From Prochlorococcus sp. AG-412-I05 (GTDB lineage: Bacteria > Cyanobacteriota > Cyanobacteriia > PCC-6307 > Cyanobiaceae): a DNA stretch of 39,493 bases. Position numbers and translations under genes: made by a program. Within the stretch, counting starts at the first letter, position 1; each line of letters opens with the position of its first letter. The notes under the pieces are model-generated. The model searched no databases and was not told the DNA's origin. It saw nothing but the letters and a program-made list of their open reading frames with translations. Where the stretch lies: assembly GCA_003214855.1 (NCBI GenBank), contig QCLC01000015.1, positions 1 through 39,493 of the forward strand, read 5' to 3'. This document shows positions 18,191 to 28,086 of this stretch, piece after piece.

Positions 18191-19894
18191 ATGGTTTCTC
18201 CTCCTCCCCCACCTCCCACTGTTGAGGTAAGAGCCGCGAACTTATTTATTGGAGATCGCCTCAACATCGATGGTCAGTTAATCGAGGCCCCTTGGCGCTG
18301 GAGAGGCCATAGGGATGGCACTCCAAACCAGCTCTGGCTTCCCCTGGATCTACTGGTCGGACGTTTTGGCTTCCGCAGGTCCACCCAGCCAAACGGACAG
18401 CAACTGCAATGGTATGGAAGCAAAGCCTTTCTGAAATCCCTCCCACAAATCACGCTTCAAGATGAAGTGGCATTGAATGTGGCCGAATGGCTCAAGACCA
18501 AAGGAGTCAAGATCAAGCGGAAAAGCAAGACCCTTCACGTTGACCTGCCAACACCTCGCCTCAAAGGTCTTCGGCAGGGCAAGGGCAGCAATTCAAATCG
18601 TCTGGTGCTTGACCTAAGTGGTCCTGCACTCGTGCAAAGCCTTAACAACAATCTCTTTCTTAATCTTCAGGCCACCGCCCAGCAGCGTAGGCAGATGAAG
18701 GCATTAGGCCTGATGCCCAAGCAGCAGCGCAATGGCCTCATGCTCATCGGGCAGGCAGAAGCCCTAAGCAGCCTCACCCTGGACAAACCCTGGCGCATTG
18801 TCTTGGACGGTATTGGCAAGCACAACAACGCAACAAACCTGCGCTCACCACTCCTCAAGCCATCCATCCAGGCCCTCATCCAGCGCGGCCTGATCTTCGA
18901 CACAAAAGTGGTGAACGTTGGGGTCAAACCACTGCAGATCACCAGGGTCGGCACAAATCTGTCAAAACAAGGCCTGCTCCTCAGGCCTCTGCCGCAAATC
19001 AACCATCAACAAAGCCTGCGTTTTCTCAACCAGTTGGCCCAACCTGCAGACGCTCTGATCGCCATCAACGGGGGTTTCTTCAATCGAGTGCGCCAGTTGC
19101 CCCTAGGCGCCTTACGACTTGATGGCAGATGGTTGTCAGGCCCAATCCTCAATCGAGGGGCAATCGGCTGGGGACCTACAGGACACCTATCCTTCGGCCG
19201 CCTGCAACTTCAACAAGAGCTTCAAGGTTCTAAAGGGCAGAGATGGAATCTTGACACCTTGAATAGTGGCTATCTGCAGCGAGGCCTTAGTCGCTACACC
19301 AGAGCCTGGGGGCCTATCTACCAAGCCCTCAGCGGAGAAGAGAAAGCAATGATGATCATCAACGGGCGAGTCGTGCAGAGCTTCCAACAAGTGCAGCTGG
19401 CCCGGGGGGTTCCTCTGAGCAAGGATGGGGATCTGGTCGTAGCCAGAGGAGGCTTCCCTTTACCGGCGGCGACTGGTGAAACAGTGAGCCTGCGGATGAA
19501 AGCATCACATCCTCTGGGCGAACTGCCTCAAGTGCTTGGTGGTGGTCCATTGCTGCTGCAAAACGGGCGGGTGGTTCTGTCTGGAAGACAAGAAGGCTTC
19601 AGCCCAAGATTTCTATCCCTTGCTGCTCCACGCAGTGTGGTGGGCCAAGGCGGTGGCAAGCTCTGGCTACTCACTCTCAAAGGGGCCAGGGGCAGCGATC
19701 CAACCCTGCTGGAGACAAGCCTAGCCCTGCAACAACTGGGGATCAGAGACGGCCTGAACTTAGATGGAGGCAGTTCAACGTCCCTATTGGTAGCGAATCA
19801 ATTGGTTGTCACAGGTCGAGGCACACCCCCCAGAATCCACAATGGCCTTGGCCTCATTTTGCGCCACCACAAAGGCAATCCCCAAAAAAGCTAA
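18191..19894 (+). CDS. Phosphodiester-glycosidase (NAGPA/DUF2233) domain protein
   Basis: The C-terminal half (about 240-560) has the hallmarks of the phosphodiester glycosidase domain, related to the enzyme that uncovers mannose-6-phosphate in animals: AINGGFFNR (about 290), LGGGPLLLQNG, APRSVVGQ and LNLDGGSSTSLL (about 524). In bacteria such proteins act on envelope glycans or teichoic-type links; the substrate here is unknown. The N-terminal half resembles a copper-amine-oxidase-like/AMIN-like solute domain but is not identified. The annotated start (MVSPPPPPPT) lacks a signal peptide, which is odd for this family; a signal-like peptide is encoded 23 bases upstream in another frame, see findings. 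Divergent from glsF with 126 bases between. Confidence 0.8.
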   Translation: MVSPPPPPPTVEVRAANLFIGDRLNIDGQLIEAPWRWRGHRDGTPNQLWLPLDLLVGRFGFRRSTQPNGQQLQWYGSKAFLKSLPQITLQDEVALNVAEWLKTKGVKIKRKSKTLHVDLPTPRLKGLRQGKGSNSNRLVLDLSGPALVQSLNNNLFLNLQATAQQRRQMKALGLMPKQQRNGLMLIGQAEALSSLTLDKPWRIVLDGIGKHNNATNLRSPLLKPSIQALIQRGLIFDTKVVNVGVKPLQITRVGTNLSKQGLLLRPLPQINHQQSLRFLNQLAQPADALIAINGGFFNRVRQLPLGALRLDGRWLSGPILNRGAIGWGPTGHLSFGRLQLQQELQGSKGQRWNLDTLNSGYLQRGLSRYTRAWGPIYQALSGEEKAMMIINGRVVQSFQQVQLARGVPLSKDGDLVVARGGFPLPAATGETVSLRMKASHPLGELPQVLGGGPLLLQNGRVVLSGRQEGFSPRFLSLAAPRSVVGQGGGKLWLLTLKGARGSDPTLLETSLALQQLGIRDGLNLDGGSSTSLLVANQLVVTGRGTPPRIHNGLGLILRHHKGNPQKS

Positions 19895-20175
19895 TCAGCC
19901 TCTTAAAAATGCCAGAAGTCAGGATCCAATCGCCAACACATAATTAAAGAGATCAAACTTGGCTTCTCGCCCAACAAAACCGAGGCAGTCAAGGGTCCAT
20001 GCCTTCCTTATCACCACATCCTCGATCGCTTTTAAGATTAAATTTCAAATGAGTATTGGTTGCAGAGCTGCTCTCATCGCAATCTATTCCGTCTGATCAT
20101 CAATCAGGTAAGCCGAAACGGTATTGTGGTTGATTGTGGAATCAGGTCGGATCTCCGACCAAATGCCGACCTTCG
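19895..20175 (+). promoter_or_regulatory. Leader of the rpsL cluster with a strong hairpin
   Basis: The 281 bases before rpsL hold no gene I can support and should contain the promoter for the translation cluster. A perfect 7-base stem GGTCGGA-TC-TCCGACC spans 20145-20160, and CCGACC recurs at 20166-20171, so an alternative pairing with the left arm is possible. The rpsL ATG is 15 bases after the hairpin and has no visible Shine-Dalgarno sequence. Promoter boxes could not be placed with confidence. Confidence 0.4.
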
Positions 20176-20553
20176 ATGCCAACCATCCAACAGCTGATCC
20201 GAACTGAGCGTCAGCACCTGACTCGCAAGACAAAATCTCCTGCGCTGCGCGCTTGTCCAGAGCGACGTGGTGTCTGCACACGGGTCTACACCTCCACACC
20301 TAAAAAGCCCAACTCAGCCCTTCGCAAAGTTGCGCGCGTGCGCCTTACCTCAGGTTTTGAGGTCACGGCCTACATCCCAGGCATCGGCCACAACCTCCAG
20401 GAACACTCTGTGGTGCTCATCCGCGGCGGCAGAGTCAAAGATCTCCCTGGGGTGAGATATCACATCATCCGCGGAACTCTGGACACTGCAGGTGTCAAAG
20501 ATCGCAGTCAATCCCGCTCAAAATACGGTGCCAAGGCCTCGAAGCAGGATTAA
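20176..20553 (+). CDS. rpsL: Ribosomal protein S12
   Basis: S12 lies at the decoding centre of the 30S subunit and influences accuracy. The 125-residue product from ATG 20176 begins [13 protein letters not shown] and includes [15 protein letters not shown], the streptomycin-site loop [11 protein letters not shown], and [14 protein letters not shown]. Family length is about 124. The frame is open 14 codons upstream to a TTG, but MPTIQQLI is the conserved start. First gene of the cluster rpsL-rpsG-fusA-tuf-rpsJ. Confidence 0.98.
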   Translation: MPTIQQLIRTERQHLTRKTKSPALRACPERRGVCTRVYTSTPKKPNSALRKVARVRLTSGFEVTAYIPGIGHNLQEHSVVLIRGGRVKDLPGVRYHIIRGTLDTAGVKDRSQSRSKYGAKASKQD

Positions 20554-20618
20554 AGAACCTCGTCATTAATCTCTCTCCTTATTAGCTCTACCTGCTCCTT
20601 CTCCACTCCTAACGGTCT

Positions 20619-21089
20619 ATGTCCCGCCGCAACGCAGCAGAAAAACGCCCAGTCCTACCGGATCCCCAGTTCAACAATCGACTGGCCACGATGATGATCT
20701 CTCGGCTGATGAAGCACGGCAAGAAGTCCACTGCACAACGCATCCTGGCTCAAGCCTTTGGATTGATTAATGAGCGCACCGGTGGCGACCCGATAGAGCT
20801 CTTCGAAACAGCCGTAAAAAACGCCACGCCACTGGTGGAAGTAAGAGCCCGCCGTGTTGGTGGCGCCACATATCAGGTGCCGATGGAAGTACGCCAGGAG
20901 CGAGGCACGGCAATGGCCCTGCGCTGGCTGGTGAACTTCTCTCGAGCCCGTAATGGTCGCAGCATGCCCCAAAAACTGGCCGCTGAACTAATGGATGCCG
21001 CCAATGAAGCTGGCAGCGCCGTTCGCAAGCGGGAAGAAACCCACAAGATGGCAGAAGCGAACAAAGCTTTCGCCCACTATCGCTACTGA
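20619..21089 (+). CDS. rpsG: Ribosomal protein S7
   Basis: S7 nucleates assembly of the 30S head by binding the 3' major domain of 16S rRNA. The 156-residue product starts [20 protein letters not shown] and contains the conserved [19 protein letters not shown] and [10 protein letters not shown] segments. It lies 65 bases after rpsL. In enterobacteria S7 represses the str operon by binding the rpsL-rpsG gap; I saw no clear equivalent structure in this shorter gap. Confidence 0.98.
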   Translation: MSRRNAAEKRPVLPDPQFNNRLATMMISRLMKHGKKSTAQRILAQAFGLINERTGGDPIELFETAVKNATPLVEVRARRVGGATYQVPMEVRQERGTAMALRWLVNFSRARNGRSMPQKLAAELMDAANEAGSAVRKREETHKMAEANKAFAHYRY

Positions 21090-21181
21090 ACATGGCGAAG
21101 CCCTGACGGCACTGAACCGTTCCAAGGGCTGACCTGTAGAGTCTCACCCGCCTTTTAACGCCAAACCCCGGAGAGTTTCCT

Positions 21182-23257
21182 GTGGCTCGCGCCTTTCCCC
21201 TGGAACGCGTCAGAAATATCGGGATTGCCGCCCACATTGACGCCGGCAAAACCACCTGTACGGAACGCATCCTTTTCTATTCCGGTGTGGTTCACAAGAT
21301 GGGCGAGGTGCATGACGGCGCCGCCGTCACCGACTGGATGGCTCAGGAGCGCGAGCGCGGAATCACGATTACAGCGGCTGCGATCTCGACAACCTGGAAC
21401 GATCACCGCATCAATATCATTGACACCCCAGGGCACGTTGACTTCACCATTGAAGTGGAGCGCTCGATGCGAGTGCTCGATGGTGTAATCGCCGTGTTTT
21501 GTGCGGTAGGTGGCGTGCAACCTCAATCAGAAACTGTCTGGCGGCAAGCCGATCGCTATTCCGTTCCACGCATGGTTTTTGTCAACAAAATGGACCGTAC
21601 CGGGGCCGACTTCCTCAAGGTTCACGGACAGATCAAGAATCGCCTCAAAGCCAACGCCATCCCAATCCAGCTGCCTATTGGTGCAGAGGGAGACCTCAGC
21701 GGCATTATTGATCTCGTTAAAAACAAAGCCTTCATTTATAAGGACGATCTCGGCAAGGACATCGAAGAAACAGAGATCCCAGACCATATGAAAGAGCTTG
21801 CAGCTGAATGGCGATCCAAGCTCATGGAATGTGTTGCTGAAACCGACGAAGAACTGATTGAAGTTTTTCTAGAAACGGAAGAACTAAGCGAAGCCCAACT
21901 TGCATCAGGCATTCGCGAAGGGGTTCTCAAGCACGGCCTTGTACCTTTACTGTGTGGATCTGCCTTCAAGAACAAGGGCGTTCAACTGCTATTGGATGCA
22001 GTGGTGGATTACCTACCAGCTCCTGTTGATGTGCCCCCGATTCAAGGTTTACTTCCCAATGGCAAGGAGGCAGTAAGGCCATCCGATGACAACGCACCAT
22101 TTAGTGCTTTGGCCTTCAAGGTGATGTCGGACCCCTACGGCAAGCTCACCTTCGTGCGTATGTATTCAGGGGTGCTCGAGAAAGGCAGCTATGTGCTGAA
22201 CTCCACGAAGAACGAGAAAGAACGAATTTCCCGACTGATCATTCTCAAGGCCGATGACCGTGAAGAGGTCGATGCACTACGCGCAGGAGATCTCGGTGCT
22301 GTTCTAGGCCTGAAGAACACCACGACAGGCGACACCCTTTGCACGACTGACGATCCGATTGTTCTAGAAACCCTCTACATCCCCGAGCCAGTGATATCGG
22401 TGGCTGTTGAGCCCAAAACCAAGGGTGACATGGAAAAACTTTCCAAAGCCCTACTTTCATTAGCGGAAGAGGATCCCACCTTCCGCGTCAGCACAGACCC
22501 TGAGACCAGTCAAACCGTGATTGCTGGTATGGGCGAACTCCACCTTGAAATTCTCGTGGATCGCATGCTGCGAGAGTTCAAGGTGGAGGCCAACATCGGC
22601 GCTCCTCAGGTCTCCTACAGGGAAACCATTCGTGCCAGCTCCAAAGGCGAAGGCAAGTTTGCCCGTCAAACGGGTGGTAAAGGCCAATACGGCCACGTGG
22701 TCATCGAAATGGAACCAGGCGAACCTGGTTCAGGCTTTGAATTCGTCAACAAGATTGTCGGCGGCATCGTTCCCAAGGAATACATCAAGCCTGCCGAATC
22801 AGGCATGCGTGAAACATGCGAATCCGGCGTTATCGCTGGCTATCCGCTCATCGACGTGAAAGTCACCATGGTTGACGGGTCTTACCACGATGTGGACTCA
22901 TCCGAGATGGCTTTCAAAATCGCCGGATCGATGGCTTTCAAAGACGGCGTCAAGAAGTGCAATCCTGTGCTGCTTGAACCGATGATGAAGGTTGAAGTCG
23001 AGATCCCCGAGGATTTCCTCGGTGCGATCATCGGCGATCTGTCCTCCCGGCGAGGTCAGGTTGAAGGCCAGTCCATTGACGATGGACTCTCTAAAGTGCA
23101 GTCCAAAGTGCCTCTAGCCGAAATGTTCGGTTACGCCACCCAGCTCCGATCTATGACTCAGGGTCGGGGTATCTTCTCGATGGAGTTCAGCCATTACGAG
23201 GAAGTTCCTCGCAACGTTGCTGAAGCCATCATCTCCAAGAATCAGGGCAATTCCTGA
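21182..23257 (+). CDS. fusA: Translation elongation factor G
   Basis: EF-G drives ribosomal translocation and, with ribosome recycling factor, subunit splitting. The 691-residue protein starts at a GTG with a GGAG ribosome site 9 bases before it. GTPase motifs are intact: AHIDAGKTT (about 17-25), DTPGH and NKMD. Domain IV and V segments ([34 protein letters not shown]) follow in normal order. Family length is about 690-700. It sits between rpsG and tuf, the usual order. Confidence 0.98.
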   Translation: MARAFPLERVRNIGIAAHIDAGKTTCTERILFYSGVVHKMGEVHDGAAVTDWMAQERERGITITAAAISTTWNDHRINIIDTPGHVDFTIEVERSMRVLDGVIAVFCAVGGVQPQSETVWRQADRYSVPRMVFVNKMDRTGADFLKVHGQIKNRLKANAIPIQLPIGAEGDLSGIIDLVKNKAFIYKDDLGKDIEETEIPDHMKELAAEWRSKLMECVAETDEELIEVFLETEELSEAQLASGIREGVLKHGLVPLLCGSAFKNKGVQLLLDAVVDYLPAPVDVPPIQGLLPNGKEAVRPSDDNAPFSALAFKVMSDPYGKLTFVRMYSGVLEKGSYVLNSTKNEKERISRLIILKADDREEVDALRAGDLGAVLGLKNTTTGDTLCTTDDPIVLETLYIPEPVISVAVEPKTKGDMEKLSKALLSLAEEDPTFRVSTDPETSQTVIAGMGELHLEILVDRMLREFKVEANIGAPQVSYRETIRASSKGEGKFARQTGGKGQYGHVVIEMEPGEPGSGFEFVNKIVGGIVPKEYIKPAESGMRETCESGVIAGYPLIDVKVTMVDGSYHDVDSSEMAFKIAGSMAFKDGVKKCNPVLLEPMMKVEVEIPEDFLGAIIGDLSSRRGQVEGQSIDDGLSKVQSKVPLAEMFGYATQLRSMTQGRGIFSMEFSHYEEVPRNVAEAIISKNQGNS

Positions 23258-23299
23258 TCTCTATAACACCCACTTTCCACCCCCCGATTCTTTTACACA

Positions 23300-24499
23300 A
23301 TGGCTCGCGAGAAGTTTGAGAGGAACAAGCCTCACGTCAACATTGGCACCATCGGCCATGTCGACCACGGCAAAACAACCCTGACCGCAGCCATCACAAG
23401 TGTGCTTGCGAAAAAGGGTCAAGCCAAGGTGCAAGATTACGCCGAGATCGACGGCGCGCCTGAAGAGCGTGAGCGCGGTATCACGATCAACACCGCCCAC
23501 GTGGAATACGAAACCGATGGGCGTCACTATGCACACGTGGACTGCCCCGGCCACGCGGATTATGTCAAGAACATGATTACCGGTGCGGCCCAGATGGACG
23601 GCGCAATCCTTGTTTGCGCAGCAACCGATGGTCCCATGGCTCAAACCAAGGAGCACATCCTTCTTGCCAAGCAGGTGGGCGTGCCTGCACTGGTTGTCGC
23701 TCTCAACAAATGCGACATGGTCGACGACGAGGAAATTATCGAGCTCGTTGAAATGGAGATCCGTGAACTCCTGAGCAGCTACGACTTCCCTGGCGATGAC
23801 ATCCCAATAGTCCAAGTCTCTGGTCTCAAAGCCATTGAAGGTGAAGCTGAATGGGAAGCAAAGATCGATGAGTTAATGGAAGCAGTTGATGCATCCATAC
23901 CAGAGCCTGAGCGAGAAATCGAAAAACCTTTCCTAATGGCCGTAGAGGACGTTTTCTCTATCACTGGTCGTGGCACGGTGGCCACCGGACGGATCGAACG
24001 CGGCAAGGTCAAAAAAGGCGAGGAAATTGAAATTGTCGGCATTAGAGACAGCCGCAAGACCACCGTGACCGGTGTGGAAATGTTCCGTAAAGATCTTGAC
24101 GAAGGCTTGGCGGGAGACAATTGCGGGCTCCTACTGCGCGGCATCGAGAAGGAAGACATCGAGCGCGGCATGGTCCTCGTCAAGCCAGGCTCAATTACAC
24201 CTCACACCAAATTCGAGGGTCAGGTTTACGTCCTCAAAAAAGAAGAAGGTGGACGCCACACCCCCTTCTTCGCCGGATACCGTCCACAGTTCTACATCCG
24301 AACCACTGACGTGACGGGCCAAATTACCGCCTTCACAGCCGAAGACGGCTCCAATGTGGAGATGGTGATGCCAGGCGACAACATCAAAATGACTGGTGAA
24401 TTGATCTGCCCTGTGGCCATCGAACAGGGTATGCGCTTCGCCATTCGCGAAGGAGGCCGCACTATCGGTGCCGGAGTTGTCTCGAAGATCATCGAATGA
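23300..24499 (+). CDS. tuf: Translation elongation factor Tu
   Basis: EF-Tu carries aminoacyl-tRNA to the ribosomal A site. The 399-residue product has GHVDHGKTT near residue 20, the switch-I segment [28 protein letters not shown], and [10 protein letters not shown], followed by complete domains II and III ending [13 protein letters not shown]. It lies 42 bases after fusA and surely shares its transcript. Only one tuf is seen in this window. Confidence 0.98.
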   Translation: MAREKFERNKPHVNIGTIGHVDHGKTTLTAAITSVLAKKGQAKVQDYAEIDGAPEERERGITINTAHVEYETDGRHYAHVDCPGHADYVKNMITGAAQMDGAILVCAATDGPMAQTKEHILLAKQVGVPALVVALNKCDMVDDEEIIELVEMEIRELLSSYDFPGDDIPIVQVSGLKAIEGEAEWEAKIDELMEAVDASIPEPEREIEKPFLMAVEDVFSITGRGTVATGRIERGKVKKGEEIEIVGIRDSRKTTVTGVEMFRKDLDEGLAGDNCGLLLRGIEKEDIERGMVLVKPGSITPHTKFEGQVYVLKKEEGGRHTPFFAGYRPQFYIRTTDVTGQITAFTAEDGSNVEMVMPGDNIKMTGELICPVAIEQGMRFAIREGGRTIGAGVVSKIIE

Positions 24500-24507
24500 T
24501 CAAGAGG

Positions 24508-24537
24508 GGGATGATTGGGCCTTTGCCTTGTCATCCC
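24508..24537 (+). terminator. Possible attenuator or terminator between tuf and rpsJ
   Basis: A 7-base stem GGGATGA / TCATCCC encloses a 16-base interior that can pair partly (GGGC with GCCT), just after the tuf stop. It is followed by TTAAATTC rather than a firm U-run, so it may only reduce read-through into rpsJ or protect the upstream mRNA. Confidence 0.35.
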
Positions 24538-24646
24538 TTAAATTCAAAGCGTCAGCCTGCATGAGCGATCAACGTTCAATGCATCTCCAAAGAACCTCGA
24601 CAATCCATCCCTAACCCCAATACAGGGAAAATCTCCTAAACCTTTC

Positions 24647-24967
24647 ATGTCCACGGCTATCGCTCAGCAGAAGATCCGCATCCGCCTTAAGGCTTTTGAC
24701 CGTCGCATGTTGGATCTTTCCTGCGACAAAATCATTGAAACAGCCGACAACACTGCCGCGACGGCAATCGGCCCAATCCCTCTTCCAACCAAAAGGAAGA
24801 TTTACTGCGTGCTTTGCTCACCCCATGTGGATAAAGACTCACGGGAACACTTCGAAACGCGGACCCATCGGCGCATCATCGATATCTACAACCCGTCAGC
24901 AAAGACCATCGATGCCCTGATGAAACTCGACCTCCCAAGTGGTGTTGACATTGAAGTGAAACTCTGA
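24647..24967 (+). CDS. rpsJ: Ribosomal protein S10
   Basis: S10 is a 30S head protein and, as NusE, part of transcription antitermination complexes. The 106-residue protein contains [14 protein letters not shown] near the start and the conserved [19 protein letters not shown] stretch, ending [11 protein letters not shown]. It follows tuf by 147 bases; in cyanobacteria it is commonly attached to the end of the str cluster rather than to the S10 operon, as here. Confidence 0.98.
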   Translation: MSTAIAQQKIRIRLKAFDRRMLDLSCDKIIETADNTAATAIGPIPLPTKRKIYCVLCSPHVDKDSREHFETRTHRRIIDIYNPSAKTIDALMKLDLPSGVDIEVKL

Positions 24968-25025
24968 AGGTCTACCAAGATGTCGGCCGGCTAACTAGGC
25001 TTTTAATCTCTCTAGGACATTATCT

Positions 25026-25688
25026 GTGACCGACCTGTCCGTCAGGGAGTTGCCTCTCTTCCCTCTGCCGGATGTCGTCTTATTCCCCCAAGAAGTGCTT
25101 CCACTGCACATTTTTGAGTCTCGTTACCGAATGATGCTCCAGAGTGTGCTTGAAAGTGATCGGCGTTTTGGTGTGCTGCGCTGGGATCCTCAAACAAAAA
25201 CAATGGCGAATGTGGGATGTTGCGCAGAAATCCTGCAACACCAAACATCGAAAGACGGACGCAGCAATATCGTCACTCTTGGACAGCAGCGCTTCCGAGT
25301 GCTCGATGTGATTCGAGACGCCCCTTTCCGCACTGCCATGGTGAGCTGGATCGAGGATGACCAAATGGATGACCACAGCCAGCTAGAAGAGCTATCCATC
25401 AGCGTTGCAAAAGCCCTACACGATGTGGTGATGCTTACAGGCAAGCTCACAGATTCAGATGTCACCATGCCGGATGACGTGCCTGATCTTCCCAGGCAAC
25501 TCTCTTTCTGGATCGGCGCCCATCTCGGGGGACCTGTGGCTGAAGAGCAACAGGCACTACTGGAGCTCACCAGAACCAGCCATCGCCTTCAGCGTGAATA
25601 CGAGATGCTTGACCACACCCGCCGTCAGCTTGCGGCAAGGACTGCACTCAAAGAAAGCCTTACCAACGTCGATCAAGCCAACAATTAA
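25026..25688 (+). CDS. Lon N-terminal (substrate-binding) domain protein
   Basis: The 220-residue protein consists of a stand-alone Lon N-terminal/PUA-like domain, recognised from ELPLFPLPDVVLFPQEVLPL then HIFESRYRMM near the start and LGQQRFRVL in the middle. It has no AAA+ or protease domain. Such proteins are widespread in cyanobacteria and their role is not established; substrate or peptide binding is assumed from the Lon domain. Start is GTG at 25026. Its stop codon overlaps the ATG of the next gene (TAATG), so the two are translationally coupled. Confidence 0.88.
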   Translation: MTDLSVRELPLFPLPDVVLFPQEVLPLHIFESRYRMMLQSVLESDRRFGVLRWDPQTKTMANVGCCAEILQHQTSKDGRSNIVTLGQQRFRVLDVIRDAPFRTAMVSWIEDDQMDDHSQLEELSISVAKALHDVVMLTGKLTDSDVTMPDDVPDLPRQLSFWIGAHLGGPVAEEQQALLELTRTSHRLQREYEMLDHTRRQLAARTALKESLTNVDQANN

Positions 25689-26623
25689 TGGACCTTTGGG
25701 TGTGGATATTGATCCTGGCAGCGACCACACTGACTTCTGCTGTAGTGATCTGGACGCAACGGGATCGTCGATACAAATCAAGCGCCAGTGTTGCCTCTGC
25801 TTACGATGCCTGGACCAATGACCAGCTACTCGAGCGGCTCTGGGGTGAACACGTCCACCTCGGCTATTACGGCAAACCTCCTAGCACCAGAGATTTCCGA
25901 GCCGCAAAGCAAGACTTCGTACATGAGCTCGTTCAATGGAGTGGACTCGCCCAACTCCCTCAAGGCTCCCGAGTACTTGACGTGGGCTGCGGTATTGGTG
26001 GTAGCGCAAGAATCCTGGCCCGGGATTACAACTTTGACGTGCTTGGCATCACCATCAGTCCAGCCCAGGTGAAACGAGCGTCTCAACTCACTCCTGAGGG
26101 GATGACCTGCCAATTCCAGGTGATGGATGCCCTCGATTTAAAACTGGCAAAAGGTAGCTTCGACGCTGTTTGGAGTGTGGAAGCAGGCCCCCACATGCCA
26201 GACAAGCAGCGCTATGCAGATGAACTGCTGCGTGTGCTGCGGCCAAAAGGTGTACTTGCGGTGGCGGATTGGAACCGCCGTGATGACGAAGATGGGGAGA
26301 TGACCAACCTTGAGCGATGGGTGATGCGTCAGCTACTCGACCAGTGGGCCCATCCGGAATTCGCAAGCATTAAAGGATTCCGCCGCAATTTGCTTCATAG
26401 TCCTTTTGCTTGCGGCCCTGTCGAATCTGACGACTGGACAAGGTCCATCCTGCCCTCCTGGAATGATTCGATTTTGGAGGGGTTTCGTCGTCCTGGAGCC
26501 GTGCTCGGGTTGGGGCCAGCCGCCGTGGTCAAGGGGTTCAGAGAAATACCAACGATCTTGTTGATGCGCTGGGCTTTTGCCCATGGTCTGATGCAATTCG
26601 GTGTCTTCCGCAGCCGCGACTGA
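25688..26623 (+). CDS. MPBQ/MSBQ methyltransferase, Sll0418-like (tocopherol/plastoquinone synthesis)
   Basis: This SAM-dependent enzyme is closely like Synechocystis Sll0418, which methylates 2-methyl-6-phytyl- and solanesyl-benzoquinone on the way to tocopherol and plastoquinone. The 311-residue protein has one N-terminal membrane anchor (about 3-22), then SVASAYDAW, LWGEHVHLGYYG, the SAM motif VLDVGCGIGG (96-105), GITISPAQVKRA, VWSVEAGPHMPDK and the late REIPTILLMRWAF, all in the order I recall for Sll0418. It would act at the thylakoid or cytoplasmic membrane. Translationally coupled to the Lon-domain gene. A gamma-tocopherol methyltransferase paralogue is the main alternative. Confidence 0.85.
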   Translation: MDLWVWILILAATTLTSAVVIWTQRDRRYKSSASVASAYDAWTNDQLLERLWGEHVHLGYYGKPPSTRDFRAAKQDFVHELVQWSGLAQLPQGSRVLDVGCGIGGSARILARDYNFDVLGITISPAQVKRASQLTPEGMTCQFQVMDALDLKLAKGSFDAVWSVEAGPHMPDKQRYADELLRVLRPKGVLAVADWNRRDDEDGEMTNLERWVMRQLLDQWAHPEFASIKGFRRNLLHSPFACGPVESDDWTRSILPSWNDSILEGFRRPGAVLGLGPAAVVKGFREIPTILLMRWAFAHGLMQFGVFRSRD

Positions 26624-26625
26624 TC

Positions 26626-27468
26626 TCAATCAAGCTCCAAGTCGCTGCTGAGATAAGAGCCGAAATGCACAAGATGTTCACACAAAGGCTGCAAGGCCTC
26701 GATGAGCTGCTCAGATGCACCAATACCCCCATCCCTCAATTCCACATCCACAAAGAACACATATTCACCTAGTTCTCGCTTCGAGGGACGCGACTCAATC
26801 CGACTCATATTGAAACCCAGTCGAGCCACACAAGTGAGTGCTTCGAGCAGGCTGCCCGGGGCGTTGGCATGGAGAGAGAATGCGAAGCTGGCCACATCAC
26901 CACGTTGCAGCGGTGTTCCCTGCCGTAACAACAGGAATCTGGTGCGATTGCCCGCGACATCGTTGATAGGGAAAGCCAGTTCTTTAAGGCCTTGTCCCTG
27001 GCCCGTAGGCCGAGAAGCGATCGCTGCCCGAAATCGACTATCTATAACCATTCTGGCCGCCTCGGCCGTAGAACTTGTAGGCAACTGCAGGGCATCAGGA
27101 AGATGATCAGCCAACCAGCCACTGCACTGAGCCAGAGCTTGGGGATGAGACAAGACTTCAGAGATGTCTTTGAGTCCACCACTGCTCAGTAGAGCATGAC
27201 GAATCGGCAAAACCACTGCCCTAAGGATGCATAACTGCGGATGAGACCAAAGCGCATCCAAGCTGGCAGTTACACCACCCTCCACAGAATTCTCCACCGG
27301 AACCACCGCCATTTCAGAGCGTTTAGTGGCCACATGCTCAACGACGGAACGCAGACCTATACATGGCACCAGCTCAAAATTTGCTAATCCCTCAAGCTCC
27401 GCCAGAGCTTGGGCCGCTTGCTGACCATAGGTTCCCTCCGGTCCGAGGAAGGCCACGCGTATTGGCAT
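26626..27468 (-). CDS. pheA: Prephenate dehydratase
   Basis: PheA converts prephenate to phenylpyruvate in phenylalanine synthesis. From the ATG at 27466-27468 it starts MPIRVAFLGPEGTYGQQAA, matching the family N-terminus, and is 280 residues long. The catalytic NRTRFLLL motif (TRF) is present, and an ACT regulatory domain with the phenylalanine-binding ESRP motif (SRIESRPSKRELGEY) closes the protein. No chorismate mutase domain is fused. The frame is open 35 codons further upstream, but that extension would overlap the divergent gene. Stops 2 bases from the convergent methyltransferase gene. Confidence 0.96.
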   Translation of the reverse strand: MPIRVAFLGPEGTYGQQAAQALAELEGLANFELVPCIGLRSVVEHVATKRSEMAVVPVENSVEGGVTASLDALWSHPQLCILRAVVLPIRHALLSSGGLKDISEVLSHPQALAQCSGWLADHLPDALQLPTSSTAEAARMVIDSRFRAAIASRPTGQGQGLKELAFPINDVAGNRTRFLLLRQGTPLQRGDVASFAFSLHANAPGSLLEALTCVARLGFNMSRIESRPSKRELGEYVFFVDVELRDGGIGASEQLIEALQPLCEHLVHFGSYLSSDLELD

Positions 27469-27501
27469 CAGAAGCGCATCGCAAGTGAGGTCGATAGGAT
27501 C

Positions 27502-28086
27502 ATGACGCGTCAACCGCAAGCCATGCCTCTGGCTTTCCAAGCCAGCCAGAACCTCAATTTGCCGGTAAGGCAAAACACTGAGCGACTACCTGCTTACCTG
27601 CTCGAGCAGGATAGGGTTCTGGCTGCTCTGCTGGAATGGGAAAAACTTACCCCACTAGGTGAGGGTCGTTTCAGCTACGCAGTGACCAGCCTGAACGTGT
27701 TTCAGCTGCAGATCAACCCAGTTGTCTCACTCAAAGTAGACAACTGTGACGGCAAACTGAGCATCCGCGCAACCGATAGCGAACTTAAAGGTCTAGATCT
27801 AGTGGATGACTTCGACCTCGGCCTTGAGGCCATCATGGAAGCCACCCCAAAGGGTCTTGAAGGGAAAGCTCTGCTATCGGTCAGCGTTACCCCACCAGCA
27901 CTGCTGAAGCTGATCCCCAAAGGGGTGTTAAAAAGCACCGGTCAATCAATTCTCAGCGGCATCCTGCTTGGCATCAAAACCCGTGTTGGCCAACAACTTG
28001 TCAAGGATTTCAGCCAATGGTGCCAAGAGACACCCATAAGCTCAAGTGAGGCTGCCATTAACAGCAAACAGCTTGGTGAGGAATGA
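27502..28086 (+). CDS. DUF1997 family protein
   Basis: The 194-residue product belongs, as far as I can tell, to the DUF1997 family found in cyanobacteria and plant plastids, with no settled function. Supporting segments are [20 protein letters not shown], the long amphipathic middle [19 protein letters not shown], and a C-terminal hydrophobic stretch [21 protein letters not shown] chose the ATG at 27502, with AGGAT just before it; the frame stays open to 27409 but would overlap pheA. It diverges from pheA with 33 bases between, and its 3' end overlaps rnhB by 45 bases tail to tail. Confidence 0.8.
   Translation: MTRQPQAMPLAFQASQNLNLPVRQNTERLPAYLLEQDRVLAALLEWEKLTPLGEGRFSYAVTSLNVFQLQINPVVSLKVDNCDGKLSIRATDSELKGLDLVDDFDLGLEAIMEATPKGLEGKALLSVSVTPPALLKLIPKGVLKSTGQSILSGILLGIKTRVGQQLVKDFSQWCQETPISSSEAAINSKQLGEE

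Noticed and set aside
27469-27573. 35-codon N-terminal extension of pheA
   Set aside because: The family begins at MPIRVAFLGPEG; the extension overlaps the divergent DUF1997 gene.
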